DNA from: Biscogniauxia marginata
Lineage: Eukaryota; Ascomycota; Sordariomycetes; Xylariales; Xylariaceae
DNA: 64,000 nt
Assembly (NCBI GenBank): GCA_022695795.1
Contig: MU404084.1
Location: 124,001-188,000, forward strand
Reading direction: 5' to 3'
Shown here: positions 11,358 through 23,855 of the stretch, piece by piece
How the letters are laid out: the number at the start of each line of letters is the position of its first letter
How positions within the stretch are numbered: the first letter of the stretch is position 1
Position numbers and translations under genes: made by a program
Notes under the pieces: generated by a model
What the model saw: only the letters and a program-made list of their open reading frames with translations
What the model was told of the DNA's origin: nothing
Database searches by the model: none

Positions 11358-12954
11358 GGTGGGGGTGTTTGTTGTGTGTGTGTATGAGAGAGAGAGAGAG
11401 AGAGGGGGGGGGTAAGAAAAAAAGGAGGAGAGGGAAGAAGAGGGAAGGAAGAAATCGATGGGGATAAGGAAGGGGGGAAATATGAGGTATTTGGATAGGG
11501 AGGTGACTGATTGGTTGGTTTTGACTGATTAGTGAATGAGTGAGTGAGTGATGGATGGATTGGTGGATGGAACGAGGGAATATTTAAGCTTTGAAGATAC
11601 GTTTCTACTGCTCGAAGTTACAATAGGGTACGTTAAGTACTGATCTAGCTACCTAGGCATCGGACAAAATTGATATTGGGAATAATACCCCTAACTAGAA
11701 GTCTTGAGTTTTTTTATGGCAAGCCACGCCCGCGTCTTAGTCTTGGTCTTGGTCTTGGTCTTCGCCCTCGATTTCTTTGCGATTCGAATTTTGTTTTTGG
11801 TGAGTATTCCTCGAGATAAAAAGAGTCGAGGAGGTTTCATACACGATCAACCTCCATACACACTATTCCTTTTAATGTACGAATAAAGAGAGAGGGGGAG
11901 AGAGAGGATCCGGTAGTACATATTACAAGGAAGCAAGTTTATGTATATCTATATAAAAGTCTCAATAAATCCCTTAATCCCCCCCTATTTTTTTTCTGAA
12001 CATATACCCCCGTGATTCCAAGAATGGTACCTAAGATATGAATATAAAATATCCCGTATGTTGTTATGCTATTCGATTTACCATGGGAACGAACTACATT
12101 TGGTTTTCTTATTTGTCCGTCCACTTGTCTCCTAATACATCTATCTATCTATTAGTGACTGAGAACTAATAAGCAGCATTGGTTGAAAAAAAAAAATTTT
12201 TTCTATGCATAAGTCACTACTACTCGGGAGAACTGATTTGATTGACAGGATAAGGAGACGCGAGTGGAATAAACAGATACGCCGGAGGGCATATATATCT
12301 GTGTTGCACACGGGAAGACTTCCAAAGCACAAATAAATATATATCAATCCCAGAGGCAGTAGTCGTAATTTCAAAAAAAAAAAAATTTTTTCTCATTTCC
12401 ATTTCCGTATCCGTGGTCCGTTCCTCATAATCGTGAAGCCGGGTAAAGCGTAATCTATCCTAGTATCTAGTAAGGAAAGGGTAGTAAGGCAAGGGGCAGG
12501 CCAAATATAGGGTAGTTCGGTTTAATCAGACTTTCAAACCCTCCAGAGCTCATGTTATATCGTTATCCATATATATATAGCAGCCATATAACCATTGATT
12601 ATTGCCAATGTCTTTTGCGTACCAGCCTCGCTCCTCCTTATAGCGAGAAAGAAAAATGTAAAGTAAGTGAGAAAGAAGGAAAGAAAGGAAAAACCCAGAT
12701 CAACTCATATACTGTATCATAGCCTAGAATGGAAAGGAAAAGAAATATAAAGGGCAGTAACGTTCATCCGTTCGTGAATCATCATCAATGAGTCCTCGTT
12801 AGATTCCTGAATCGTAAGTCAAACCCCTTCCCCCAGAACTAAGTTCTCCGACATTGTATAATTAGGTATCATTACCCCTCGAACCCGTTCAACTCCGAAG
12901 AGCCAAGGAAAAAGAAAAGAAGGGGTTATTTCGTTCGAAAAAGCTTATCTTGCA
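11358..12954. terminator. Convergent 3' flanks of prp2 and the DUF3824 gene, with two A-tract/T-tract elements
   Basis: No coding frame is supported in 1.6 kb. The prp2 stop is followed by a (GA)n run. Two near-copies of an A(n)T(6) element lie at 12186–12202 (11 A, 6 T) and 12373–12391 (13 A, 6 T), both followed by CT and then AT. Because they are self-complementary they could serve as bidirectional 3'-end or poly(A) signals for both converging genes; that is inference. Confidence 0.45.
11386..11404. repeat. (GA)n microsatellite, prp2 3' flank
   Basis: A perfect GA run followed by a run of G, about 30 bases after the prp2 stop codon. Confidence 0.85.
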
Positions 12955-15900
12955 TCAACGCCTGGTCTTGTCTTTTTTCTTGTCGCTGCTACCAGTACTG
13001 CCGCCCGCACCTTTCAACACGTGGCCGAGAACGCCTAGGAGACCATCCTTCTTTTCTAGCATACCGCCGACTGTCTGAGCGAGCTGGCCCACCACCTCCG
13101 GATCCACATCGCCGAATTTCTTCCAGCTACCTCGTATGTTCCAGTCGCCCTCATGTTGTGGACGGTACTCGAAGTCACCCTGTGTCGTACGCGCACGGCG
13201 CAAACCCCTTTTCGAGCTGAGAGGCCGGCCGGACGAGTCGAACCGGTCGGGTAAGACCTCGACTTTATCATCGTCATCGCTGTCCGAGTCCGCTTGCCGA
13301 CGGCGGCGACGGCGGTTTGAAGAGGGGTCCGATTTAGAGCGCTGCCGCCTGTTCTTACGTCGCTTTTGTCGTGGTTTTCGGTCAGATGGGGAATCGTCGT
13401 CGTCGGTTCCGGCTGTCGAGCGATCGGTCTCCTCGTGGTGACGCCGAAGTGTTTCGGTAGACTGAGGGGAGAGTGGTCTGAATTTTACCCTAGATGAGCT
13501 CCGTTCCGATCTAGAAACGGAACTGGCGGAGGAGACGGACGGTGACCGGCCACGCTGGGGTTTTAGACCATCTAGGGGCGCTGTTAGTAGAACGCCAAAG
13601 GTCATATAAGATACGTTCGATATCACTCAACGAAACAAACTCAAGGAGACGCACCCTGCTCAGTAGCCGCGCTCCGAGAGTCGTCAGGATGGGATCCGCT
13701 GTCACGGAGATGTGGATCATCACTCACGTTTTCTGGCCCGCGAGGGTAACCTGGGCCGGCTGCCGGTGGCATAGGCCCCCCCGCTTGTGGTGGTCCCGGC
13801 GGTGGCGGCGGCAAGTCTGCGTAATCCTGAGGGTTATAAGTACGGGGCTGGTAGGCATTGTTGACGTTCGGTGTAGACATATTCGAGTGCTGTGTGAAGC
13901 CAGCAGGACCAGCTGGTGGTGGGACTGGGACTGGCCCCTGGGGCGGATAGAATGCGCCACCTGATGCGTGTGGGGGAGATGGAGGAGCTTCCACATCGTA
14001 ATCGTAGTACGGGTCCCCTGCATTTTCTTCGTAGCCTAGGACAATCGTCAGTATTATTCGAATCTTGCGATGGGTTAGATATCTCATACGTCTGCGTTCA
14101 CGATCACGAGATCGGCGCTCACGAGCCCGATCTCTCTTATCCCTAGACCGAGATCTCGACTTTTCTGTACTTTTCTCTCCGGATTTCCCTTCTCTTTCTT
14201 TGCTCTTCTGGCGGTCTGAATACTTCTTAATGCCGATCGCCGCGGCGGCGGTACCAAGGCCAGCAGCAGCAACCTCGCGTAATCTACTCTTACTTCTCTT
14301 CTTTCGAGGCTCCTGGTCGGAGGCGGAGGACGATCGATGATGTTGTCGGTTTCGGTTACGATTACGGCGTCTTCGCTCCTCGTAGGGTGTGAGGGGTTCA
14401 CTACCATATTCAACGCCGGGAACCACGGGAGCTACGGGAACCAGGCCTAATTCTCTATCAGCTGTAGAGCCTCGGAGATGTGAATGGCGACTGCTAGACC
14501 TCGATCTAGATCGGCTTCTTGAATAGCTTCGACCTCTGCCCTGGGATCCGTCATCTGACGCTCTCTCATTCTCACTTTCCTTCTTCTCTTTATGGCGCTC
14601 CCAGAGTTTGCTTGCTGCTGCACCAGTTAAGCCAGCAGCAGCGATTTCAGCACCTATAACCATAGTTAGAGAGCCGCTCTTTTACAAGTCATTAGCGTGC
14701 TCACCTGTCCTCAGACGGGACTTTGACCGTGACTTTGACCGCGACTTTGACCGCGACTTTCCTCGAGACTTGGATCTATAGTGGTGCACCAAGCCAGCCA
14801 CGGCACTAGACAATTTATATGTCAGTTACTCGCGTCATAAGAATAAAAATGCTTAAGACTATGCATTGAGTAGAAAATTGGCTCGCAAGTGCCCAACATC
14901 AAGTTTCTACACACTCAAAAATACTCACCTTGTTGCTGCAGCTGCTTTGGCCATGTTTGCCTTTGATTTGCTACGACTGCGACTGCGACTGCGACCAGAA
15001 TGGCTCGAAAGACGAGAACGACTTCGGGAATGGGAATAGTCAGAAAACGAGTCACGGCGCCGAGCTCGACCTCGAGAGGCTTCTTCTTTCTCGACCTTGT
15101 TGTTTTGCATGTATTTGAGCCCTCCGGCAACAGCGAGAGCAGCAGCACCCTATTATATCACATTAACCCCTATTCTTGTACGTATTCTTTCCAACATAGG
15201 CTGAGGGACTTACGAGAGCCAGGCCCTTTGTCAGCCTACTTCGCGACTTGCTCCGGTTGCGTTGTCGATGATAGTCATCGTCATCATCTTCGTATCTTTC
15301 CTCATATGCACTTCTAGCTCGTCGCACGACCTCGGTGCCTAACGCACCCAAGGCAGCACCAGCTAGAACCTTTCGTCCTCTATGGTCACGATAGTCACCA
15401 TCTTTTCCACGACGGCCAGAAACAAGAGCGGAAATACCAGCTCCGGCGAGAGCGCCCTCTGCAAGATGGCGCTTTTTGTGATGATCTTCACTGGGACTTC
15501 GTTCCCGGGTTATTACGGTCCTCTTGATGTAATAATCCTCTTCATATCCATCACTCTCATACTCTCGATCGTCACGTCGATGTCGCCTTTCATGATGATA
15601 ATAGCGGTCGTCATCTCGGGGCTCTGGTGGGCGTGCAACTTCGTGGTTCGGCTCGCGCAAGACGATGAACGTTGGTTCTTGGCGTGGCATGATAATGGGG
15701 GCAGGCTGAGCGGCCTCGTGGATAACAACTTTTTGCTTTGGAGCCTTTTGGCGAACGGTAACAGGCGACTGAGGGGGGTTCGGTGGAGCGTAATACTCTA
15801 CTTCCCTGCGGTATCGCTCAATGTCGCCGTCGTGCGGCTCCCTGTCATCGATAACGCGGCGTTCGATCTTGAGGTCTCTTTCTTTATAGTCTCGAGGATC

Positions 15901-16512
15901 ATCCCGGCGCTCATCACGCAGCTCTAAGGATTTCTCCTTGAGTTGCAAATCACCATCGGGCTCCCTCCGCACGACACGTTTGTCGATGCGAACATCTGTC
16001 TCGCGATCATCCCATGGATGTCTCGATTGGCGGTCCCAGTAGTTGTCACGCGGTGATGGTGAAGAGACTTCCCTTCTTTCTTCGACGACTCTGGTGCGAG
16101 AAACTCGCTCAGGGGCATATCGGTCGCGGTCATCTCTCTCAAACTCGCGCTCGCGCTCATACTCGACGGTTCTGTATCTGTCGCCGTCGGTACGGTGGTA
16201 GTCAGAGCTACGAGGAGATGGGTCGTAGGCCGACCTCGTCTGCTCGGGATACGATGTCCTCTCAATGCGGCGATCGATCTCAACCGTCTCGCCAGGAGGG
16301 CGGCCAATATGGGAATGCGAGTGTCGCGACCTCCTGTCATCGTCATCGTCGTAGCGCTCGACCCGCTCGGTCTCGACAACACGACTCGAAGGACGTCCTC
16401 CGCCGCCAACCTTGTATCGCCTCACGGTTGCCGACTTGTACTTCTCATCGTCAGACGAGGAACTGCGGTCCCTCGTGTAACGAACATCCCGCTCCCGATA
16501 GATTTGAGACAT
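12955..16512 (-). CDS. DUF3824 protein: RS/acidic-rich with repeated Gly/Ala-zipper segments
   Basis: Six exons on the minus strand: 16512–15214, 15149–14929, 14805–14705, 14653–14090, 14035–13655 and 13571–12955; 1060 aa, all phases consistent. The last intron (13654–13572) has a TACTAAC branch point 10 nt before the CCCCTAG acceptor. The N-terminal 350 residues are Arg/Asp/Glu-rich (MSQIYRERDVRYTRD…). Six short Gly/Ala hydrophobic segments follow: LAEGALAGAGISALV, VLAGAALGALG, GLALGAAALAVAGGL, MAKAAAATSAVAGLV, AEIAAAGLTGAAAS and VAAAGLGTAAAAIG, separated by RS/KS-rich linkers. The Pro-rich region (SPPHASGGAFYPP…, STPNVNNAY) is the DUF3824 signature (PF12868). The C-terminus is RS/Asp-rich and ends GSSDKKKDKTRR. 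Such proteins are widespread in Pezizomycotina with no established function. Zipper segments suggest membrane or oligomer association, the RS runs nuclear or RNA contacts; neither is shown. Confidence 0.85.
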
Positions 16513-17312
16513 ATTGTCGTGGTCGTTGACAATGACGTCACTGGTTTTTTTGGGGCTTGGGTGGGAGAAGAAGATGGGAGAGAACCTAAGTTAGAGACGG
16601 AGAGGAATAAAAAGATATATAGTGGCAGAGACTCGGGCGGACTGGACTGGTGATTGATTGCGTGGGACGATGGGCCTTATTAGGGTGGGTGTCACGCAGG
16701 ACTTTTGGCGTAGTCGAATTGGGTTGGGCTCGTACCTAAGGGAGCCACACACTCTGCCCTCTACCTTTGGGCTACCTTGGAATGGCTGCAGAGAGTTCCA
16801 AGTTTTGGTTGTTGGTGTAGGAGTGAGAGGAAGCTGCAGCATGTAGCTCCGTAGGTACCTAACGCTGTACCAATGCGGGTCTGTCTGGTCACTAGGTATG
16901 TAGGCCGTAGTGCTTGTGCCTTTTACTCACCTAGGGGCTTAGTTTATTTAATTATACGTGAAGCATGGTCAGACCTGCCCGATTCATTGATTCGAATTTT
17001 TCTTATTAATATTTCGCTATGTGGACATCAGAATATTCTTCAATATTCCTTCTTCCTCCTAGGTAGGTACTTCGCAGCTAAGTGAGTAACTTCCATGTAC
17101 TGTACTTTGGATATCCAAAGTCGCATTCGGAGGGGGAGGGGTACAGTCTTTTCCTTGCTGCTGCGGCGACTGCTGCGGGGTACGCGATATACCCTACATT
17201 GCTTATCTAACCTGACGTATTCGTTCCCCCCCTTTGTTCTCTACGTCTCTCCCTCGACCTTTGACTCCAGCAAATATTCTGAACTACATATAGCCTCGAC
17301 AATACACACACA

Positions 17313-17327
17313 ATGGCTACAGCTGCG
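17313..17327 (+). other. Orphan candidate first coding exon (MATAA, then GTAAGG donor)
   Basis: ATG plus four codons end in phase 0 at a consensus-like donor. The preceding 100 bases have the pyrimidine-rich tract and CA-rich leader expected of a fungal promoter. The next phase-0 exon that fits in sense and sequence (VHADASNF…, sulfoxide reductase) starts 8.35 kb away at 25678, beyond another gene. It may be a displaced first exon or a chance match. Confidence 0.3.
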
Positions 17328-18108
17328 GTAAGGTGCAGAAATACCGAACACTTTTTATGCCTATCCGAAACTTACAATCAGTAATCCTTGCGTGCGTGAG
17401 ACTCCCATCACCCTGTGATCACCTAGCGGCACTACCAGCCCGGATCTGATAGGTCGATCAAGATGGTGGGCGGCGAACAGCGCTGACAGGCCCAAGGTGA
17501 ATATGCACATACAACCGAGTCCCGTGGACAGGCTCAGCGAATGCACTTGGGCAACACCGGACCGCCAGATTTTTCCAGACGATTAATAACAAATACGTAT
17601 GATTCACACGTACCAGACAGAGAGCCAATGTGGGTACCTGCTGCAGAACAAACCTGTAGAAGATGCTAGCGGATGCAAAATGGATCGTTCGGCCACATGT
17701 CGTCATCGTTCTACGCTAACCTTTAGGTACACGTACCTAGCTACGTATCTGGCTTAGGTCAATCAATCTAGATCTTTCTTTTCCTCTTCTCCATTCGTTC
17801 CTCAACATCGAATGCCCAGCATCCACCGTCGTTGCGACTCCGACGCTATTGGCTATCACTCGGCTTGCCATTTTAAATCCTCTGCATGAATGATCCTCAC
17901 ATACTCTGAAATGCGACACTACACTACATATTTCTTGCGTATAGAGGAATTATGATGGATAGGCACGGTGCGTTTGAGTCTTTAAGTCTTTATACGCCGG
18001 CTTCGAAACCCAGACTGGTCCCCCCATAAATCTGTGTGAGACCAGGCATAAGCACGACGGCCTCCGCCCCGTTCGTCTCTGTATCAGGTGACAATGCTTA
18101 AGGCTTAC

Positions 18109-18130
18109 TGCGCCTATTGGTGTAGGCGCA
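18109..18130. repeat. Perfect 8-bp inverted repeat with 6-nt loop
   Basis: TGCGCCTA and TAGGCGCA flank TTGGTG. It lies in intergenic DNA, 1.1 kb upstream of the MFS-like gene. It could form a hairpin or be a dyad binding site. Confidence 0.55.
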
Positions 18131-19270
18131 ATCCGTTCTTGTAACTCAGCCTCATTGCGATGCTAAGCCCCGGTCGGCATCGCCGTATTCCAACACGGGC
18201 TATATCAACCATAGATAAACCACCCGGTTAGACTTGATGATGAGACACTGTCACTAGAGTATCTGCCTCGAGTTTATGCTGCTTAGCCCTCTATAATGGT
18301 AACATCTGATTAGTACACATATCAATCTCGTAGTTGTGCATATTGCCTAGGTAGATACCTACCTACTAGGTAGGGATCGAATAAGCAAGTGCTGTTTTGT
18401 ATCAAATGGACATCAGTCACCGCTTCTTAACTCTAAGAGTATACTCCTATCCTAATTTACCTATCCATCTTAGGGGACGTGATGGTTGAATAGGACGAGG
18501 CCTAAAGAAAGGTTACTATTAAGGTTCCGAAGGCAATGTCCATATATGACAGAAGGAAAGCGAAGAAACTCATCACATAGTCCAATACCCTATTGGCAGT
18601 CGAAATAGATTCCTTCGGGGTAAATACAGCTCCCGGGCAGCTAATCATATATAGGTAGTACCTAATAGGTTTAACCCAGTACATTTAATGAGGTATCTAG
18701 GTTATATCATTATAGGTTCGTAGCATTACCTACATCAAGGGAAACCTCGGCCAAGATCACAACCTAACACGAGGAAAGGGGGGTTTTCAAATTCTCAAGC
18801 GCAGCTGCTCTTCACGTTTTGTTTCCTTTAGGTAGTTACCTACATGCATGTTTTATACGCCATGGCAGTCTCGTTTTCACCTCCCCAAACAGCGGTCTCT
18901 CGATCCTGATGTTGTGACTTCCTCGGTAGCCCAACAATGGACGATATCAGTGAAGCGAGGAAGGAACGATAGCTGCAGCCGGAGTAGCTCTTTCGAATGG
19001 CGTTTCAATGTAGGTACCTAAGACAAGACCCCGAGTTGGAGTCAGATAGGAACTGACTTGCAACCTTCATCACCAGTTTCGTTGACCTTAGTACCACCGC
19101 CTCCCACCTCGAGACGCTATTCTACATCCCCCTAGCTACTATTATCCTTCTTAAAGCAGGTTTACCTTTCAGCAATTACCTTTCTTTCTATCTCTTTGCT
19201 CCTTGAGTAAACTTCCCAGGGTGCCAAAACCCCCTGGAGCTATCCATGTTTTCCATCATTCCTTGATTCG

Positions 19271-22200
19271 ATGTCTCATGGTTTTCTTCAGAGAACATCG
19301 ACATCCCCGTTGCCAAACGAAAGCGTAACGATTGCCAAAATCTCCAAATATAGGAAGGCTCTTCTAAGAAGCTCCGACTCTGACGAAGTTCTCACGTCCC
19401 GTCGCGTTTCCATGGTATCTCGGCCTTCATCCGAAAGTTCAGTTGCCATTCCCAGTGTCCCTCGCTGTGAGGTCGGCTCATATCTTCCTGGGGACATGGA
19501 CCGACAGTCGGACCGATACAACACATTGCTTCACTCTGTAGAGAGGCTGATGCAAGATAGCCGCAAAGATCCGACATCTCCCAAGGCACCCGAGGCTTCG
19601 CCGGAGGCCAATCTCCGTCCAAGGAATTCCATCTCCTCTTTAAGAGCTCCAAATGATCAGACATCGTCTGTTCGCTCCACAGGATCTCGGGGTGGAGTCT
19701 ACCGTCATTCCCTGCTGAAAACCGATGCTCCCCATCAACAATCGGTTGAAAAAGATCTGCCTGTACCACCTCTATTAACGCAGGACACACCAATGTTAGC
19801 AGAGAGTGACCCAAAAAGGTTCTCGAGATCAAAGAGTGTATCGATGGTCACAAGGCCGACTCTTGATGAAGCCACTCCGGCTATAGAAGAGTACCGAAAG
19901 CCCGGTATAGCCTGTGTTGATCCATCGCTTCATCCCCCAGGTACCCACAACAGGATTTATCACCGAGGCCTGGTTTCAGGGGCTGACTTCTGTCATTTTG
20001 GTCTTCCTGATGAGCATGAATATCCAATCAGATCTTCATCAGGTTCATCCTCTGGGACTGGCTCGGTCGAAAAAGTTTTGCTCGGCCGAATTCGTCGTGC
20101 TCTCACAGGTCTTGATCAGTGTGAAGAGATTGTGGATGTCTCTGAGCACATTCATGGAGGTCATAGTTCCACGATGAAGGTCCGACCAGCGCTCGAGGCA
20201 CCCATTGGACACCATGGCCATGAGGGGCATAATGATATGTCGAAGGTCCGTCCTGCTACTGAGAGTGTCGAACAGGAAGTGAGCAGTCATAGTGCTAAGG
20301 AACCAATTCAGCAAGCACCAAGATCAGATGATCTATACCATATGGAGAAGTCCGTTCATTCTGATCACACGCACGCGCCGAAAGTTCTTGCATTTTCAGA
20401 ACGCTCCTCTTCTCGGAATTCTGGCCAAAAGCCTTGTTCTCGCAACGTTCATGAGGGACATGTTTGGGTTGAAAAGGTACAGCCTTACCACAGTAGTTCG
20501 GCTCTTTCACATGCAACGGAGGAAAATTCAATCCCTAGACTTGTAGTGCAGCCTCAAGAAGAGTATCCCGAAGAGTCCAGAGGAGTGTCAAAAGCAGCGC
20601 TATATTGGGGGTTTCTTCCAAGCTTCAGCAAGAAAGACGAGAAAGTCCCAACGGCCGATCAGTCTGAAACGCCCCCGGATATCGAGGAGGGTAACTGGAA
20701 AAGTGGCGGGAAAGGGGACCTCAGTCACGAAGACGAGCAGCCCACAGCACAGTTTCCCCTACTAGACCCTCCAATTAATAGACTCTCTATCCATGATCAA
20801 TCAAAGGAACGCGAAGGATCTACGGCCCCTGTCTTGCCAAAGCGTCCCCTTTCCCCAAGCAATGATCTGAATCACTCCAGGCAGCCATCCCTTCCAGAAA
20901 AGCTCGATCCTAGGCGTACTGCTACGTGGCTTCGTCAGCTTTTAGGGTACCCAGAGACCAGTAAATCGACGCTGACAGAGTTACCAGAAAAGCTCCATCC
21001 CCGTCATCAAGCACATGAAGATTATCCCAGAGATGAAGTCAACTCCGTGCTATCTAGGGTGACTACATTCTCTGGACAGGATGCAGTAGATGCCGGGGCG
21101 ATGAATGATGCTATGCAGAATCTTGAGCAGTTGTTGACCGAAGCTTTGAACTTGGCTAACGCCGTGACGGAGAAAGAAAATTGCGGGCACATCGATGATA
21201 GCAATTTATATCACTATCTCTCGGGAGCCTCCGAAGACGTCGAACGATTATCACATCCGCCGAGTATTCACGAGAGTGTTCGGAATAGCTCAATTGATGA
21301 TGAGCATGACCATCTACTCGCGAGAACACCGCCACTTGTTTTCGTAGGTGCTGTCGAAGGCTTATCTCACGGATGTGAAGCGTTACCTCTAAGGGCATTG
21401 CAGCGCCGTGGTTTAATCAAACCTGGCATGCACAGTGGCAATGTTAGGGGGCCAGCATTGCCTAACAGAGAGTCGAGTATGCGCAACCTTCGAAAACCCG
21501 TGCGCAAGTCCGTTACTAGCGGGGATATTATAAATCACTACGTCCCGGAAGACAATTGTGTATTGCCTATGCCACCTCCAGATCGCCAGATAAAGAGGAA
21601 GTACACTGACACATCACCACAAGCATATGATGAGGACGACCCCTCGGGTATCGTCATCAAACCATGTGTAAAAGATGTACCGAACAGCAGAGAAGTTAGG
21701 GAATATATCCGTGTCTTCCACCAACCACCAATAACGCCCCGAAAAAGCTCTAGAAATCTTCGCGAAGTCTCAAGTACCAAACGAAGGGGTCACCAGCCTC
21801 GTCAGAGCAGAAGGGCTGAGAATCGTCGCAGAGACGTGGACGTCTGTAGCTTAGATGGCGGCACATCTGACGATGTAATAGACTTCTCCACCCAGTACAA
21901 CAATGATGAGAGACAAGACACCAGTAATTCAGGGTTCAGGGGATCACCTCACACCCATGGGCCCAATTTCTCTGGAAGAAACACCGGGGTGTCCCAGCGG
22001 CAACCATCAAGCAAGAGGGTCCATGAATTGCGCGACGTAAACCTTCGAAGGAGGTCGCATGTCAGTCTTGAAGAAGGTCAGCGGTTCAGCCTGACCAAAT
22101 CGGTCCAAAGGCATCCTACTATTGCCCGAGATTGGTCCCCAACTCGCAAAAGATTCGTTGCAGCAGTTGCTTGCACAAGCACCGCATTGATCGGGGCCCT

Positions 22201-23855
22201 AATCGGGATCTACGCCGGGTTAGTTCCCTCAATCCAATACTACATTGCCGATTTCCATCATTACTCGATCATCGGTAATGTTGGTCTCTATCTTGGGTTG
22301 GCCCTGTCAACATTCTTCTGTTGGCCTTTGCCCCTATTACACGGACGAAAGCCATACATCGTGTGCAGCCTATGCGTGGCAATGCCGCTACTCTTCCCTC
22401 AAGCCATTGCAGTCAGCACCTCTAGGTCCCCATACACTAGCGTCTGGAGATGGGCTCTGCTTCTTCCTCGAGCTCTGATGGGGTGTGCCCTCGGGGTCGC
22501 CAGCATGAATTTTCATTCGATCCTCACTGATCTCTTCGGCGCATCTCTAATGAGCAGCAATCCACATCAGGAAGTAGTTAACCACTACGACGTGAGGAGG
22601 CATGGTGGCGGACTTGGTGTATGGCTTGGCATTTGGACCTGGTGTTTCATAGGATCTTTGGCCGTCGGGTTCCTAGTAGGCGCTGTGATTATCGACAACT
22701 TGCCACCGTCGTGGGGCCTCTATATCAGCATCATGTTAATCGCAGTCGTCCTACTTCTGAACGTCCTCTGTCCAGAAGTCAGACGGTCAGGTTGGAGACG
22801 GTCAGTAGCCGAAGTCAGGATCGGGACGACGGTGTCTCGGCGACTGGCTCGCGGCGAGATCATGATGCATCGAGTACAAGACGGCCCAAAATGGTGGGGC
22901 CAAGAGGTGTATCACGGAGCTGCTCTATCCCTCGAGATGCTTCGCCAGCCCGGATTCACTATGATGGCAATATACTCAGCATGGATATATGCCCAAGTAG
23001 TTCTGATTATTGTGGTAAGAATAAAGTGTTTACAGAATCTATATGCCCTATGCTGACGGCCATACTTAGCTCCTTGGGTCCTTGACTTCGAGGGTTTACC
23101 GTCTACGGTCCCCGTTTGTTGGTGCTGCAGTGTCATCCGTCGCAATCGGTGCCCTTGCAGCGGTACCGTTCCAAAAGGCAAACATCTTCTCAAGAGCCAG
23201 AAACATGGGGCCGTTGACAAATAGCATGACCTTTGACAGGAAGATTACATGGACTTCTCACTTAGTCCGCCGAGCCATTTTCACTCTTGTCCTTCCGATC
23301 GGCGGCATCTTGTACACGGTAGTCTCTTTTGGACCACCTGTTCATGTCTTTTTCCCTTGTTTCTTTGCTGCTGTGATTGGCTTTTTGTCATGTCTTGCCA
23401 TCGCCGAATGCAACGGACTCTTGATGGAGGCATGGGATTGCTCTGATCTCCAGCCCGGCATGACTGGCCGCCCGAAATCGGGAAAGGACAATAAAAAAAG
23501 GACCAACTATTCGTCATTCCCTCGAGTCACTGCCGGGTGGAACACCATACAGAGCATTGGCTTCATTTTCGCTGCAGGTGCCACGGGTATTGGTGGCATG
23601 GCTACCCGAAGTCTTGGTCAAAGGGCAGCGACAGGTGTCGTAGCTTCTATCTTATTCCTATTAACATTGCTTCTTCTGGGTGTCCTTGCCCGTTTCAGAA
23701 AGATACAGATCATTCCGAGATCCAAGACGATGGAAATGGACAAGTGGACAGCAGAACGACGGAACAGTCTCCGCCGTAGGGCTACTGCAATCGCTGCCGC
23801 CAAAGCCAACGGGTTCAGAGACATGCCTCAAATTCCAGAGGATGATATCGGTTAG
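19271..23855 (+). CDS. MFS-like multi-pass membrane protein with ~950-residue disordered N-terminus; ends at an in-frame TAG
   Basis: Two exons, 19271–23014 and 23070–23855 (55-nt intron, GTAAGA … GCTGAC … TTAG, phase 0); 1509 aa up to the TAG. Residues 1–950 are polar and low-complexity, beginning with a conserved-looking stretch (ITKIS-like IAKISKYRKALLRSSDSDEV). They carry four copies of a His-x-x-His…KV[RQ]P repeat at about residues 290–420. From about residue 955 the protein has 10–12 TM segments, starting TRKRFVAAVACTSTALIGALIGIYAG and including an MFS-type loop (PLLHGRKPY) and FPRVTAGWN. This architecture is a conserved Pezizomycotina transporter-like family that I recognise only by its sequence pattern; the substrate is unknown. 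The TAG at 23853–23855 is followed in the same frame by 292 further codons that look like the same protein. So this is probably a truncated allele, a sequencing error, or a readthrough gene. Confidence 0.8.

Larger units (their letters stand above)
16513..19270. other. Intergenic region upstream of DUF3824 (-) and MFS-like (+) genes; holds an orphan start-exon candidate
   Basis: No full gene is supported in 2.76 kb. TAGGTACCTA-like palindromes are frequent (16849, 17060, 17725, 18348, 18829, 19012). A textbook fungal start context (pyrimidine tract 17225–17275, then CACACACA and ATG at 17313) is followed after five codons by a GTAAGG donor, but no continuing exon is found before 19271. The stretch 18200–18720 is noticeably AT-rich. 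Confidence 0.5.

Noticed and set aside
10430..11467. 345-codon plus-strand frame overlapping the 3' end of prp2
   Set aside because: Frame shadow created by the GC3-saturated codons of prp2; Ala/Gly/Arg-rich and without domain signal.
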